35,986 bases of DNA from Chryseobacterium gleum (GTDB lineage: Bacteria; Bacteroidota; Bacteroidia; Flavobacteriales_D; Crocinitomicaceae): NCBI GenBank assembly GCA_945888595.1, contig CAMDAO010000013.1:1-35986 (forward strand), read 5' to 3'. The position numbers and the translations under genes are program-made. Within the stretch, counting starts at the first letter, position 1; each line of letters begins with the position of its first letter. The notes under the pieces are model-generated. The model had not been told where the DNA came from. It worked only from the letters and a program-made list of their open reading frames with translations, and did not search any database. This document shows, piece by piece, positions 1-9,242 of this stretch.

Positions 1-56
1 AAAAAAACTCTGTGATAATCTTTGAATTGACTCTGAATAACTCTATGGTTAACTAT

Positions 57-449
57 TTATCTCTCTAATATTGCTTTAATATCCGGTCGAAAATATAATT
101 CTGATTTCATTATTTTCCCATCCTCCCTGTAGATTGCCTTTCCATTTTCATCTAATTTACTCATGTTTGAACGTTGAATTTCTTCAAAAACTTCAATTAT
201 TTTATCTTGTAAACCATGTTTCAAAATAGTTCCACATAAAATATACAATTGATCTCCCAGTGCATCAGCAATCTCAACGATATCACCATTTTTTGCAGCT
301 TCTAAATATTCTTCATTTTCTTCGGCCATCAATCTGTGACGAAGTTCAATATCATTGATGGAGATTTCAATCGTAGGTTGATAGTTGTTTTTAATTCCAA
401 AAGCATCATGGAAAATCTCCACAGCTTTAATAGTATCTTGAATTTTCAT
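57..449 (-). CDS. MazG-like nucleoside triphosphate pyrophosphohydrolase family protein
   Basis: Predicted all-alpha NTP pyrophosphohydrolase that would hydrolyse a nucleoside triphosphate to the monophosphate and pyrophosphate in the cytosol. The sequence shows the MazG-type metal-binding signature: an EENEEYLEA helix (ExxE) followed by an EIADALGDQLY helix (ExxD pattern). At about 130 residues it is a single-domain member. An in-frame start 30 bases upstream exists, but the ATG at 449 (protein starting MKIQDT) is preferred because a TATATTTG -7 box at 477-484 puts the transcript start about 20 bases before it. It is transcribed alone, divergently from the E1 dehydrogenase gene. Family assignment is fairly sure; the substrate cannot be read from the sequence. 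Confidence 0.8.
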   Translation of the reverse strand: MKIQDTIKAVEIFHDAFGIKNNYQPTIEISINDIELRHRLMAEENEEYLEAAKNGDIVEIADALGDQLYILCGTILKHGLQDKIIEVFEEIQRSNMSKLDENGKAIYREDGKIMKSELYFRPDIKAILER

Positions 450-476
450 TGTTTGACTTTTTATTTTGAACAAGAG

Positions 477-484
477 CAAATATA
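477..484 (-). promoter_or_regulatory. Bacteroidota -7 box for the MazG-like gene
   Basis: Minus strand reads TATATTTG, a full match to TAnnTTTG, 27 bases before the chosen ATG. No good TTTG -33 element is seen at the usual 19-21 base spacing, so only the -7 half is supported. Confidence 0.45.
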
Positions 485-695
485 CTCACCAATCATACAT
501 TTTTTACGAATAGTTTGTCTTTCTGTCTGTATTTTTTTTGAATTAATCACTTAAATACCAGAAAACCGGTTTTTCTTATCCAAATGGGATGATTATCTGC
601 CTTTTTTTTTAATTGAACTGCGGTTTTTGGAGTATTCTATTTTAAAAATTAACATTTGCCCCAATAATTAAAGTGATTATTCATGTTGATTTCAT

Positions 696-703
696 TATCT
701 TTG
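696..703 (+). promoter_or_regulatory. Bacteroidota -7 box for the E1 dehydrogenase gene
   Basis: TATCTTTG matches TAnnTTTG and lies 22 bases before the ATG at 726. No convincing -33 TTTG at the right spacing. The rest of the divergent gap 485-695 shows only AT-rich sequence and homopolymer T runs. Confidence 0.45.
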
Positions 704-725
704 ATAAAATAGTGTAACAGATAAG

Positions 726-2819
726 ATGCGAGAAACGAGTGTAAAGTCTAAAAAAAATTCAGCTAAAACAGCTAAAAATAAGTTGATTGAAGCATTTCGA
801 TTAATGTGTACGGCTAAAACAATGGCTGAAAAATTTGAAGCGAATAAGGAAATTACGGCAAAATATGTGCATGCAACATCTCGTGGACATGAAGCAATTC
901 AAATCGCTGTTGGTTTGCAATTGAATCCTCAAGATTGGGTTTCTCCATATTACCGTGACGACAGTATTTTATTAAGTATTGGAATGTCTCCATACGAGTT
1001 AATGCTTCAAGTATTTGCTAAAAAAGACGATCCGTTTTCTGGTGGCAGGACCTATTATTCGCACCCTTCACTGGATAGAGAGGATATGCCGAAAATTATT
1101 CATCAATCTTCAGCCACAGGTATGCAAGCGATACCTACCACAGGTATTGCAATGGGTCTGCAATACAAAGAAAAAACCGGTCTTTCAATTGATTATAACG
1201 GAAAAAATCCAGTCGTAGTTTGTTCACTGGGAGATGCATCTTGTACAGAAGGTGAAGTTTCTGAAGCTTTACAAATGGCTGCTTTGAAACAATTCCCTAT
1301 CGTATTTTTGGTACAAGATAATGGTTGGGATATTTCTGCAAGTGCCGAAGAAACAAGGGCTCAGGATATTAGTAAATACGCTGAAGGTTTTAATGGGATT
1401 GAAGTGCGTACTATTGATGGAAGTAATTTTGATCTATCTTATCAAACCATAAAAGAAGTTTTTGGAATCGTGAGGAAAGAACGCAGACCTTTCATTGTTC
1501 ACGCAAAAGTGCCCTTGCTCGGACACCATACTTCGGGGGTAAGAAAAGAATGGTATCGGGATGATTTAGAAACAGCTGTTTTAGATGATCCGTATCCAAA
1601 ATTGAAAACCCTACTTCTTCAGGAAGGCATTGACGAAGCTGATTTTCTGCAAATAGAATTGGAAATAAGAAAAGAAATTGATACTGCCTACGAACAAGCA
1701 TTAAATGCTGAAGACCCTTCACCGGACTCCGTATTAGATCACATATTTGCTCCAACTCCAATTATGGAAGAAAAGGGAGAACGTTCACCAATCGGAAAAA
1801 AGAAGACTGTTATGGTCGATAGTGCTCTTTTTGCGGTGCGCGAGATAATGAGTAAGCATCCAGAAGCATTGTTGTACGGTCAAGATGTGGGAGCAAGAAT
1901 AGGGGGTGTTTTTAGAGAAGCTGCCACATTAGCGCAAACTTTTGGAGATGACCGTGTTTTTAATACGGCTATTCAGGAAGCTTTTATTATCGGGAGCACA
2001 GTAGGAATGTCAGCCGTTGGATTAAAACCAATTGTCGAAGTTCAATTTGCAGATTATATTTGGCCTGGCTTAAATCAATTATTTACAGAAGTTAGTAGGT
2101 CTTATTATTTGTCTAATGGAAAATGGCCTGTCAGTTGCGTTATTCGCGTTCCAATTGGTGCTTATGGATCTGGTGGTCCTTACCATTCATCAAGTGTTGA
2201 ATCGATTTTGACAAATATCAGAGGAATTAAAGTAGCTTATCCTTCAACAGGAGCAGATTTAAAAGGATTGATGAAAGCAGCGTATTATGATCCGAATCCT
2301 GTGGTGATATTGGAACATAAAGGATTGTATTGGTCTAAAATACCAGGTACAGAAGGGGCAATGTCTATCGAACCTGACGATGAATATGTGATTCCTTTTG
2401 GAAAAGCTAGAATTGTTCAAGAAGCCAATGAAGAATTCACGAAATCAGGCGAAAGTTGTGTTATAATCACCTATGGAAGAGGAGTTTATTGGTCTTTAGA
2501 AGCCTCTGAAGCATATGAAGGAAAAGTAGAAATTGTGGATTTAAGAACATTAAATCCACTTGATTTTGAAACGATTAATAGGGTCACTAAAAATAACGGT
2601 AAAGTACTTTTAGTAACGGAAGAGTCAATTGAGTCAACGTTTACATTAGGACTTGCTGGAAGAATTCAAAGAGATAATTTTAAATACTTAGACGCTCCAG
2701 TTTTAATCGTTGGTTCTATGGATACGCCTGCAATACCCTTGAATTCCATTTTAGAAGCTGCTATTTTAACAAATAGCGAAAAAGTAAAAAAAGCAATTGG
2801 TGATTTGTTAGAATATTAG
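726..2819 (+). CDS. Fused alpha/beta thiamine-dependent 2-oxoacid dehydrogenase E1 (branched-chain type)
   Basis: A 697-residue E1 component in which the alpha and beta subunits, separate in many bacteria, are one chain. It would decarboxylate a 2-oxoacid (branched-chain 2-oxoacids or pyruvate) and pass the acyl group to a lipoyl E2 partner. The alpha half (about 20-340) has the thiamine-diphosphate motif GDAS (D170) ending at N199. The beta half begins about residue 361 (TVMVDSALF) and holds the AIQEAF glutamate (E418) and the conserved FADYIWPGLNQ segment. The linker around 330-360 is charged. The ATG at 726 follows a -7 box. The stop codon overlaps the stop of the convergent membrane-protein gene. 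Fused E1 of this form is common in Bacteroidota. No E2 or E3 gene is in the window, so the substrate stays open. Confidence 0.88.
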   Translation: MRETSVKSKKNSAKTAKNKLIEAFRLMCTAKTMAEKFEANKEITAKYVHATSRGHEAIQIAVGLQLNPQDWVSPYYRDDSILLSIGMSPYELMLQVFAKKDDPFSGGRTYYSHPSLDREDMPKIIHQSSATGMQAIPTTGIAMGLQYKEKTGLSIDYNGKNPVVVCSLGDASCTEGEVSEALQMAALKQFPIVFLVQDNGWDISASAEETRAQDISKYAEGFNGIEVRTIDGSNFDLSYQTIKEVFGIVRKERRPFIVHAKVPLLGHHTSGVRKEWYRDDLETAVLDDPYPKLKTLLLQEGIDEADFLQIELEIRKEIDTAYEQALNAEDPSPDSVLDHIFAPTPIMEEKGERSPIGKKKTVMVDSALFAVREIMSKHPEALLYGQDVGARIGGVFREAATLAQTFGDDRVFNTAIQEAFIIGSTVGMSAVGLKPIVEVQFADYIWPGLNQLFTEVSRSYYLSNGKWPVSCVIRVPIGAYGSGGPYHSSSVESILTNIRGIKVAYPSTGADLKGLMKAAYYDPNPVVILEHKGLYWSKIPGTEGAMSIEPDDEYVIPFGKARIVQEANEEFTKSGESCVIITYGRGVYWSLEASEAYEGKVEIVDLRTLNPLDFETINRVTKNNGKVLLVTEESIESTFTLGLAGRIQRDNFKYLDAPVLIVGSMDTPAIPLNSILEAAILTNSEKVKKAIGDLLEY

Positions 2820-3976
2820 AATTCTGAAATCCAATGAAATTCATCTTGCAATGCAGGTGATTTTTCCCAATTTAGTTTTTTTATTGCTAGATGGATACTT
2901 GTATTTTTTTCGTGCCAAAAGATTTCTGTAGGTGTAATTTTAAGAGTCATTTTTTTATTTACAGCATAAACATTTATTGTATTTGTCAAAGTATTGGTTT
3001 TCATTTGAAAATCTTTCATTTTATCATCTTGAAATTGAATAATGAAGAAACCTTTTCGGTGAATAAATATACGTCGTATTTCTTGTAGATTTCCAAATTG
3101 AGATGTTGAATTAGAAGCATTAAGTACTTCGTAAGCTCCATGGAATAAAGGTCTATTTTGCTGATTGTCATTGAAATTATTTGTCTTAAAATAAGGAAAC
3201 AACGATTCGAAGAGTATACAACAGATGATACAATTTTTAAAAATGATCAGTTTTTTGGTTTTTTCTACCTCAAAAGAAACCGTTGAACTAGGGACTTTAT
3301 TATTTACTTGAAAAAAGAATGAAAAAAGTTTTTTTGCATAGGGAACAAGTATAACTAGCGATAAAAATAGTAAGAAGGAGGATAAAATTTTTACAGAGAT
3401 ATCAAAACTAAAATTGATCATTAAAACGTTGAGTAAAACAGTGAAAGAAATTACTGCTCCTAGCATTCGCGTTCTTCTAAAAAGAAGTAGTAGTGCAGGA
3501 AGGATCTCTACTAATCCCATAAAAAGATTGTAACTATGCGAACTGCCCATACTTGACCAAAAGAGAATGTCTTTTGAGAGCTGACCGAGAGGTGTGTATA
3601 AAGTATTTGGTTCAGGAATATAAAATTGAAGTTTAAAAACTTTATTGAAGCCATATACAAATAGAAAAAAAGATAAAATATAGGCGGAAATAACGTGAAT
3701 CCAATAATAAAGTGAACCTTCATTTTTTCTTACTCTTGAAATAATACCCCAAATGGAGGCTAGGATCATGGAAAGAATTAAGTAGATCAGCACGACAAGG
3801 TACATTTCTTTGGAATCGGATTCAATATTTTTCGCATCTATTATTCTAAGAAGTGGATGAAGAACAAAGAGAAGTGTGTTTTTCACGATTCCGATAGAAA
3901 TAAAACCGGGAAGAATAGTGAGGGTAAATAAGGTGATAAACACGCCGCAAAACCGAATGTAAAATGATTTGAACAT
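2816..3976 (-). CDS. DoxX-like polytopic membrane protein
   Basis: A 386-residue inner-membrane protein. The first 220 residues contain about seven hydrophobic segments, including a pair (GLVEILPALLLLFRR, then a further hydrophobic helix) that resembles the DoxX family helical bundle. The C-terminal 130 residues are mostly soluble and basic, with one more hydrophobic stretch around 250. It lies 27 bases downstream of the small secreted-protein gene at 4004-4537 and is probably co-transcribed with it. Its stop overlaps that of the E1 gene. The DoxX relationship is a pattern call; function is unknown and the soluble C-terminal part matches nothing I recognise. Confidence 0.6.
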   Translation of the reverse strand: MFKSFYIRFCGVFITLFTLTILPGFISIGIVKNTLLFVLHPLLRIIDAKNIESDSKEMYLVVLIYLILSMILASIWGIISRVRKNEGSLYYWIHVISAYILSFFLFVYGFNKVFKLQFYIPEPNTLYTPLGQLSKDILFWSSMGSSHSYNLFMGLVEILPALLLLFRRTRMLGAVISFTVLLNVLMINFSFDISVKILSSFLLFLSLVILVPYAKKLFSFFFQVNNKVPSSTVSFEVEKTKKLIIFKNCIICCILFESLFPYFKTNNFNDNQQNRPLFHGAYEVLNASNSTSQFGNLQEIRRIFIHRKGFFIIQFQDDKMKDFQMKTNTLTNTINVYAVNKKMTLKITPTEIFWHEKNTSIHLAIKKLNWEKSPALQDEFHWISEF

Positions 3977-4003
3977 ATTGGTAATCAGTTTTTTTTAAAT
4001 CAA

Positions 4004-4537
4004 CTATTTTCTACCATGAAATTTTAAATTTATAGAAGAAAAGGTGATCCCTAAAATCACTATGAATCCAACTAACCAATGAATTCCATTTTGATTATTT
4101 GATTTGGGTTTTTTATTTTCCTTTTTCAGTTTCTTTTCGTCAAAACCTATTAATGTGATTTTTTTCGGATAAAGTGTCACAATTTCTTCAATTGATTTGT
4201 GTTCAATGTTCGGATTAAGATAGACGGTATCTTTTCTATTGTAAGACATTTCAATGATGCTGGTATCTGAAAGTTTTACGACACTATCTATTTCATACAG
4301 GTGGATGTTAGACGTTTCATTTTTTCGCAGCAGATAGAAATTTACGGAGTCTATTTGAAGCATCTTTTTTTCCATTTCATATTGATAATCAAGATTTATT
4401 CCAAAGTTGTCATTGCTTTTGAATCCTCCGGAGTTGTCATTTCCGCTATGACTTCTATGGGCGATTGATTTTGTTTGAGAAAGGGTAATTGAGTTATTTA
4501 GGAAAATTACAGACACAATAATTAGTACTTTTTTCAT
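4004..4537 (-). CDS. Small exported protein with C-terminal membrane anchor, unknown function
   Basis: 177 residues. The N-terminus is a signal peptide (MKK plus a hydrophobic core, probable cleavage after about residue 20, TLSQ). A single hydrophobic helix lies at about 153-171, followed by a basic KFHGRK end, so the middle would sit in the periplasm with the tail cytosolic. Just before the anchor is a lysine/asparagine-rich linker (KKLKKENKKPKSNNQNG). The middle part is beta-rich with no motif I know. It is the first gene of a probable two-gene unit with the DoxX-like protein, which suggests a joint membrane role, but that is inference only. Confidence 0.6.
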   Translation of the reverse strand: MKKVLIIVSVIFLNNSITLSQTKSIAHRSHSGNDNSGGFKSNDNFGINLDYQYEMEKKMLQIDSVNFYLLRKNETSNIHLYEIDSVVKLSDTSIIEMSYNRKDTVYLNPNIEHKSIEEIVTLYPKKITLIGFDEKKLKKENKKPKSNNQNGIHWLVGFIVILGITFSSINLKFHGRK

Positions 4538-4699
4538 ACTTTAAATTTTAGTTTTTACACGGTACAACTGTTTGTGATAAAAGTTCAAATTATTTCGTTT
4601 ACACGTAACGTATTAATAACCTATTCGTTAGATTCGTAATTAAATACTTTTATTTCACTTATAATTCCATTTGTGTTTTATTTTTTTTAAATCATTTAG

Positions 4700-4707
4700 T
4701 ATATTTG
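4700..4707 (+). promoter_or_regulatory. Bacteroidota -7 box for the OmpA-family gene
   Basis: TATATTTG, a full TAnnTTTG match, ends 14 bases before the ATG at 4722. TTTT, one base off TTTG, sits 20 bases upstream at 4676-4679. This placement rules out the longer reading frame that begins at 4671. Confidence 0.5.
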
Positions 4708-4721
4708 TACATTCACTTGCT

Positions 4722-5906
4722 ATGAAAAAAGCTTTACTTTGTTTTCTGATAATAATTTCTAGTGGAATACATTGTTTTTCGCAGGAAAATTTCGTTTCTG
4801 AGGTAATTTCTGATTGTGATGGAAGCATAAATATCATTGAACCAGGGGTTTTTTCAATTCAATTTACAGGGCAAGGAGGCTTCATTAAAGATATTGCAGC
4901 CTATCCTTCCTTGGACAGCGTTGCAGAAAATAATTCTATTTGGTGTTCATTTATTGCGCCGTTTGATGGGGTGATTAATTTGGATGCGTCAATAAATACA
5001 GGATTCATGCAAATGGTTATTTTTGAACAAAGTTTAAATGACGTTTGTGATGAAATCCATAGAGGTACTGCAGATATTAAACGTTTAATAATCAAGTCAT
5101 CTAGTTCGAGTGTAGCGTTGAACAAAACCCCAAATGAAGATCAATTATATTCTCTTGAGTTACGAGAAGGTCAAAAAATAATTTTGTTATTCAACACCGT
5201 TGAAAAAAGTAAAGAGCGACTAAAACTTGTGTTTAATTATGAGGTTTTAAATAACTCTGATCCCAAGAGTAAAAAGGAGACGAAGGTAGTTGATTTGAGA
5301 GAGGATGAATTTACTCCGGCTTTTCATGTCGTTGTGAGAGATGCTGCAACTGGTTTTCCTGTTATTGCAAATTTAACGATATTAGGGCTAAAATCTTTTG
5401 CAGCCTTATATATGGGAAGTGATTTCTATTTTGTTATTTCAAAGAACGGAAAAGTAACTATTAAATGTGATGCCAAAGGATATTTCTTTGCGGACAGGAC
5501 TGAGAATGTAGTAGCCAATTTAGAGAGTGAATTTACAATTTGGTTAGAGCCATTGAAACAGGGAAAAAGTTTACAGATTGAAGAAATAGAATTTCATCCT
5601 GGTTCAAGTGATTTCACTCCTACATCCGAAGGTAAATTGCAACGATTAAAAGATTTTATGGCATTAAATTCGGATGTCAAAATTGAAATTCAAGGACATG
5701 TATTTGCTCTAGATGACAATTCTTTTGCCGGTCAGAGGCTTTCAGAAGCACGTGCAAAAAGGGTGTACAATTATTTGGTAAGTAATGGGATAAATAAGGA
5801 TAGAATGACAGCTGTTGGCTTTGGAAATACTAGACCGATTTATCCAAAACCCAAATTGGCGTATGAAGAGCAGATGAATAGGAGAGTGGAAATCAAAGTG
5901 CAGTAA
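4722..5906 (+). CDS. OmpA-family outer-membrane/peptidoglycan-binding protein
   Basis: 394 residues from the ATG at 4722, chosen because a -7 box lies immediately upstream and because it gives a clean signal peptide (MKKALLCFLIIISSGIHCFS). Residues about 284-394 form an OmpA C-terminal domain that would bind peptidoglycan: LQIEEIEFHPGSSDF strand, QRLSEARAKRVYNYL helix, GFGNTRP and the terminal NRRVEIKVQ. The region ahead (about 190-270) has a beta-sandwich look (FHVVVRDAATGFPVIANLT) like the carboxypeptidase-regulatory or CNA-B-like modules that precede OmpA domains in Bacteroidota. The N-terminal third resembles a secreted beta-sandwich with a few cysteines. It probably links the outer membrane to the cell wall. 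It is convergent with frr. Confidence 0.78.
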   Translation: MKKALLCFLIIISSGIHCFSQENFVSEVISDCDGSINIIEPGVFSIQFTGQGGFIKDIAAYPSLDSVAENNSIWCSFIAPFDGVINLDASINTGFMQMVIFEQSLNDVCDEIHRGTADIKRLIIKSSSSSVALNKTPNEDQLYSLELREGQKIILLFNTVEKSKERLKLVFNYEVLNNSDPKSKKETKVVDLREDEFTPAFHVVVRDAATGFPVIANLTILGLKSFAALYMGSDFYFVISKNGKVTIKCDAKGYFFADRTENVVANLESEFTIWLEPLKQGKSLQIEEIEFHPGSSDFTPTSEGKLQRLKDFMALNSDVKIEIQGHVFALDDNSFAGQRLSEARAKRVYNYLVSNGINKDRMTAVGFGNTRPIYPKPKLAYEEQMNRRVEIKVQ

Positions 5907-5967
5907 TAAACACAAATATCGATTCAATATTTCACCTAACGCCAAACACCTAACATCCAATACACAC

Positions 5968-6531
5968 TTAGATCGTCATAATGTCTTTTTCCTTAGAATC
6001 GATAAGATCATCAATTTTTTTAATGTAATGATTGGTTATATTTTGAATTTCACCCTCAGCATCTTTTGCCATATCTTCTGAAAGACCATCGGTTTTTAGA
6101 TCTTTCACCATATCGATTGCATCTTTTCGGTGATTTCTGATAACCACTTTTCCATTTTCGCCTTCTGATTTCCCTCTTTTAACGAGTTCTCTTCTACGTT
6201 CTTCTGTTAAAGCAGGCACGTTAATGATGATCATTTCTCCATTGTTTTGCGGTGCAAATCCTAAATTTGCATTTATAATCGCTTTTACGATGTCATTTAA
6301 AATATTTCTTTCCCACGCTTGAACTGTCAATGTTCGGGCATCCATTGTATTTACATTTGCTACTTTTGAGAGTGGAGTAGGTACCCCATAATATTCAACC
6401 ATCACACTTTGCAGCATAGAAGGTGTTGCTTTACTTGCGCGAATTTTTTGAAGTTCAGATTCTAAATGTTCAAGAGTTTTTTTTCCTGAACTTCTAAAAT
6501 CGTCATAAATCATTTGAAGATCCTCTACCAT
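5968..6531 (-). CDS. frr: Ribosome recycling factor
   Basis: 187 residues, the normal RRF length. With EF-G it splits post-termination ribosomes. Recognisable segments include the N-terminal helix with LESELQKIRASKATPSML, the middle VPALTEERRRELVKRGK, and the C-terminal helical DAEGEIQNITNHYIKKID. It lies 18 bases downstream of pyrH, the pairing found in many bacteria, and must depend on the pyrH promoter. All core motifs are intact. Confidence 0.97.
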   Translation of the reverse strand: MVEDLQMIYDDFRSSGKKTLEHLESELQKIRASKATPSMLQSVMVEYYGVPTPLSKVANVNTMDARTLTVQAWERNILNDIVKAIINANLGFAPQNNGEMIIINVPALTEERRRELVKRGKSEGENGKVVIRNHRKDAIDMVKDLKTDGLSEDMAKDAEGEIQNITNHYIKKIDDLIDSKEKDIMTI

Positions 6532-6549
6532 TTTCTTTCATTTTCAATT

Positions 6550-7257
6550 TTAATTCCTCACAATTGTGCCAACTTTATTTCCTTCCATTAATTTCCTGAA
6601 ATTCCCAGGTGTGTCCATGTCAAATACAATGATTGGTAAGTCATTTTCTTTACAAAGAGTAAAAGCAGTCATGTCCATTACATTCAAACCTTTACTATAC
6701 ACATCATCGAATGTAATGAAGTCATATTTGGTGGCAGTTTTATCTTTTTCCGGATCTGCTGTATAAATACCATCAACGCGGGTTCCTTTTAAAATAACTT
6801 CAGCATTAATTTCAATGGCTCTCAAAGAGGCCGCAGAATCTGTAGTGAAAAAAGGATTACCTGTACCTGCACCAAAAATCACAACTCTTCCTTTTTCTAA
6901 ATGACGAACCGCTCTTCTTCTAACGAAAGGTTCAGATATTTCTTTCATTTCGATGGCTGATTGAAGACGAGTACTTACTCCAGCTGATTCTAGTGCAGCT
7001 TGTAATGCCATACTATTGATCATTGTCGCTAACATACCCATGTAATCTCCATGCGTTCTATCCATTCCACCTTCTTCCGCCTGAACTCCTCTAAAAATAT
7101 TCCCTCCTCCGATTACAATTGCAATTTCAACTCCTAAATCGTGAATTTCTTTAATTTCATTCGCATAAGCGTTTAATCGATTGTTGTCAATTCCAAATTG
7201 TTTGTCACCCATAAGTGATTCACCGCTGAGTTTTAAGAGTATACGTTTGTATTTCAT
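6550..7257 (-). CDS. pyrH: UMP kinase
   Basis: 235 residues, amino-acid-kinase fold. It phosphorylates UMP to UDP in pyrimidine nucleotide synthesis. The family landmarks are clear: KLSGESLMG at the N-terminus, [27 protein letters not shown], and the nucleotide-binding [18 protein letters not shown] full -7 box lies 23 bases before the ATG, so it starts its own transcript separate from tsf, from which it is divided by a terminator. It is followed closely by frr. Confidence 0.97.
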   Translation of the reverse strand: MKYKRILLKLSGESLMGDKQFGIDNNRLNAYANEIKEIHDLGVEIAIVIGGGNIFRGVQAEEGGMDRTHGDYMGMLATMINSMALQAALESAGVSTRLQSAIEMKEISEPFVRRRAVRHLEKGRVVIFGAGTGNPFFTTDSAASLRAIEINAEVILKGTRVDGIYTADPEKDKTATKYDFITFDDVYSKGLNVMDMTAFTLCKENDLPIIVFDMDTPGNFRKLMEGNKVGTIVRN

Positions 7258-7279
7258 TGTTTTTTTCTTTGAGGTGATG

Positions 7280-7287
7280 CAAATATA
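7280..7287 (-). promoter_or_regulatory. Bacteroidota -7 box for pyrH-frr
   Basis: Minus strand reads TATATTTG, full TAnnTTTG match, 23 bases before the pyrH ATG. A TTTG exists only 11 bases further upstream, too close to be the -33 element. Confidence 0.5.
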
Positions 7288-7398
7288 GTTATTTTACACA
7301 AAAGACTTCACGACTCCTGACATGACTTTTAAGAAATAAATTCTATAGCACTCTGATCGAAGTGCTCTTGTATCGTATTTTCTCTAAAATTTTCTCAT

Positions 7399-7431
7399 AA
7401 AAAAAGCCAGATCATTGATCCAGCTTTTTTT
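7399..7431 (-). terminator. Terminator after tsf (bidirectional form)
   Basis: A-run, GC, GATC, loop ATT, GATC, GC, T-run: AAAAAAGC pairs with GCTTTTTT and GATC with GATC around a 2x2 internal mismatch. It begins 18 bases past the tsf stop and separates the rplM-rpsI-rpsB-tsf transcript from pyrH-frr. The A/T runs on both flanks would also allow termination from the other strand. Confidence 0.7.
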
Positions 7432-7448
7432 ATAGTTTTATTTTTATC

Positions 7449-8279
7449 TTAACTTAAAGAAAAACGTTTGAAATCAACAACTGTTAATCCTTTTTCAGAT
7501 GAATTTAAAAATTGTTCAACTGAAAGTTTGTTGTCACGAACAAATGGTTGACTTAATAAAGTGCTTTCAGCAAAGAATTTGTTTAATCGTCCTTGAGCAA
7601 TTTTATCAGCCATTTCTGCTGGTTTACCTTCTTGTATAGCTAATTCTTTGCCAACCTCTAATTCACGGTCAATTGTAGATTGATCAATACCTTCTTTGTT
7701 TAATGCTAAAGGGTTCATTGCTGCAACTTGCATCGCGACTTGTTTCCCAGCATCTTCCGCCACCTCAGAACCACTATTTAAAGCAACAATTGTCGCTAAT
7801 TGATTTCCTGGATGATTGTAGGCAACAACTTTATCAGCTGAAATTAAAGAATAATTTGAAAGAACTAATTTCTCACCAATTACACCGATATGTTCAACTA
7901 TTTTTTCCTCTACTGACAATTTATCATCAAACTTTAAAGCTTTCATTTCTTCTGTTGTAGAAGGTCTGTTTGAAAGAGCAATATCCATCAATGACTGAAC
8001 AAATGTACCAAAACTTGCATTTTTCGCAACGAAATCTGTTTCACAATTAAGTGTCATGATAACTCCTGTTTTAGCATCTGAAGAAGCTTGAGCTAAAACA
8101 AAACCTTCGTTCGCATCATTATCTCCTCTTTTTGCAGCTATTTTTTGACCTTTTTTACGAAGTAAATCTGTAGCTACTTCAAAATCACCATTTGCTTCAA
8201 CAAGCGCATTTTTGCAGTCCATCATGCCTGCACCTGTTTGTTGACGTAATTTATTAACTTCTGACGCTGTAATTGCCAT
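7449..8279 (-). CDS. tsf: Translation elongation factor Ts
   Basis: 276 residues from the ATG giving MAITASEVNK, the usual start of the family; an ATG three codons earlier is also in frame. EF-Ts exchanges GDP for GTP on EF-Tu. Seen here: the UBA-like N-terminal helix bundle with LRQQTGAGMMDCKNAL, the NCETDFVAKN motif that contacts EF-Tu, and the HPGNQLATIVALN core strand. It lies just after rpsB in the conserved rpsB-tsf pair and ends at a terminator. Confidence 0.96.
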   Translation of the reverse strand: MAITASEVNKLRQQTGAGMMDCKNALVEANGDFEVATDLLRKKGQKIAAKRGDNDANEGFVLAQASSDAKTGVIMTLNCETDFVAKNASFGTFVQSLMDIALSNRPSTTEEMKALKFDDKLSVEEKIVEHIGVIGEKLVLSNYSLISADKVVAYNHPGNQLATIVALNSGSEVAEDAGKQVAMQVAAMNPLALNKEGIDQSTIDRELEVGKELAIQEGKPAEMADKIAQGRLNKFFAESTLLSQPFVRDNKLSVEQFLNSSEKGLTVVDFKRFSLS

Positions 8280-8303
8280 AGTTTCCATATTTAGAGTGTT
8301 AAA

Positions 8304-9137
8304 TTAATCTTTTTTCTCTGTTTCTTCAGCCGCTGGTGTTTCAGCAACTACTTCAACCACTGCTTCAGCAGTCACTTCAACCGCTTTTTCAGCAGTAGCT
8401 TCTTTTGTCGCAGCTGTCTCCTCGTCAGCATCAGCTTTATCTTTCGAATTTTTACGATCTTCTAGACCTTCTCTGATAGAACCACAAATCGCTTCCATAA
8501 TAATAGAAATTGATTTAGTAGCATCATCATTTGCAGGAATAGGGAAATCTACTAAACGAGGATTTGAATTCGTATCAACCATTGCGAAAGTTGGGATATT
8601 TAAGCGCTTAGCTTCAGCTAAAGCGATATGCTCTTTCAAGATATCTACAATAAAAATTGCAGCTGGTTGACGAGTCATGTCAACGATAGAGCCAAAGTTT
8701 TTCTCTAATTTATCACGTTGACGCTGTTTAAAAAGACGTTCACGTTTATTCAAAGTTTCCCAAGTACCATCTGTTTTCATTTTGTCAATAATTGACATTT
8801 TACGAATAGATTTACGAGTTGTTTGAAAGTTTGTTAACATTCCACCTGACCAACGTTCATTAACGTAAGGCATGTTTAGGTCTTTTACACTATCAGTAAT
8901 GATATTTTTTGCTTGTTTTTTTGTAGCAACGAAAAGAATTTTTTTACCCGACTTAGCAATTTGTTTCATTGCCGCACAAGCTTGATCAAGATGCGCTATT
9001 GTCTTATTTAAATCAATGATATGGATACCTTTTTTTTCTTCAAAGATATACGGCGCCATTGCCGGGTTCCATTTTCTTTTCTGGTGACCAAAATGAGCAC
9101 CTGCTTCTAATAATTTTTCAAAAGTTATTTTTGACAT
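8304..9137 (-). CDS. rpsB: 30S ribosomal protein S2 with acidic C-terminal extension
   Basis: 277 residues. The S2 core is complete, with the N-terminal LLEAGAHFGHQKRKWNP, the NERWSGGMLTNF segment and the PTFAMVDTNSNP motif. From about residue 228 onward the chain is a low-complexity tail rich in Ala, Glu, Val and Lys, ending EETEKKD, that many S2 proteins lack. Between rpsI and this gene is a 105-base leader (9138-9242) with no clear -7 box, so the gene is probably read from the rplM promoter. S2 autoregulates rpsB in some bacteria, but I cannot identify an operator here. Confidence 0.96.
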   Translation of the reverse strand: MSKITFEKLLEAGAHFGHQKRKWNPAMAPYIFEEKKGIHIIDLNKTIAHLDQACAAMKQIAKSGKKILFVATKKQAKNIITDSVKDLNMPYVNERWSGGMLTNFQTTRKSIRKMSIIDKMKTDGTWETLNKRERLFKQRQRDKLEKNFGSIVDMTRQPAAIFIVDILKEHIALAEAKRLNIPTFAMVDTNSNPRLVDFPIPANDDATKSISIIMEAICGSIREGLEDRKNSKDKADADEETAATKEATAEKAVEVTAEAVVEVVAETPAAEETEKKD

Positions 9138-9242
9138 TTTAATTTGTTTTAATTGTTTACGTTCCTTTAGTATGTCAACAAAAGAGGGGCAAATTGCGGG
9201 TGCTCTAATGCTTGGGTACTAAACAATCGCCAAAATAAAGTA

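Noticed and set aside
336-554. Plus-strand open frame of 72 codons in the MazG-like/E1 gap
   Set aside because: Antisense to the start of the MazG-like gene, with no family features or start signal.
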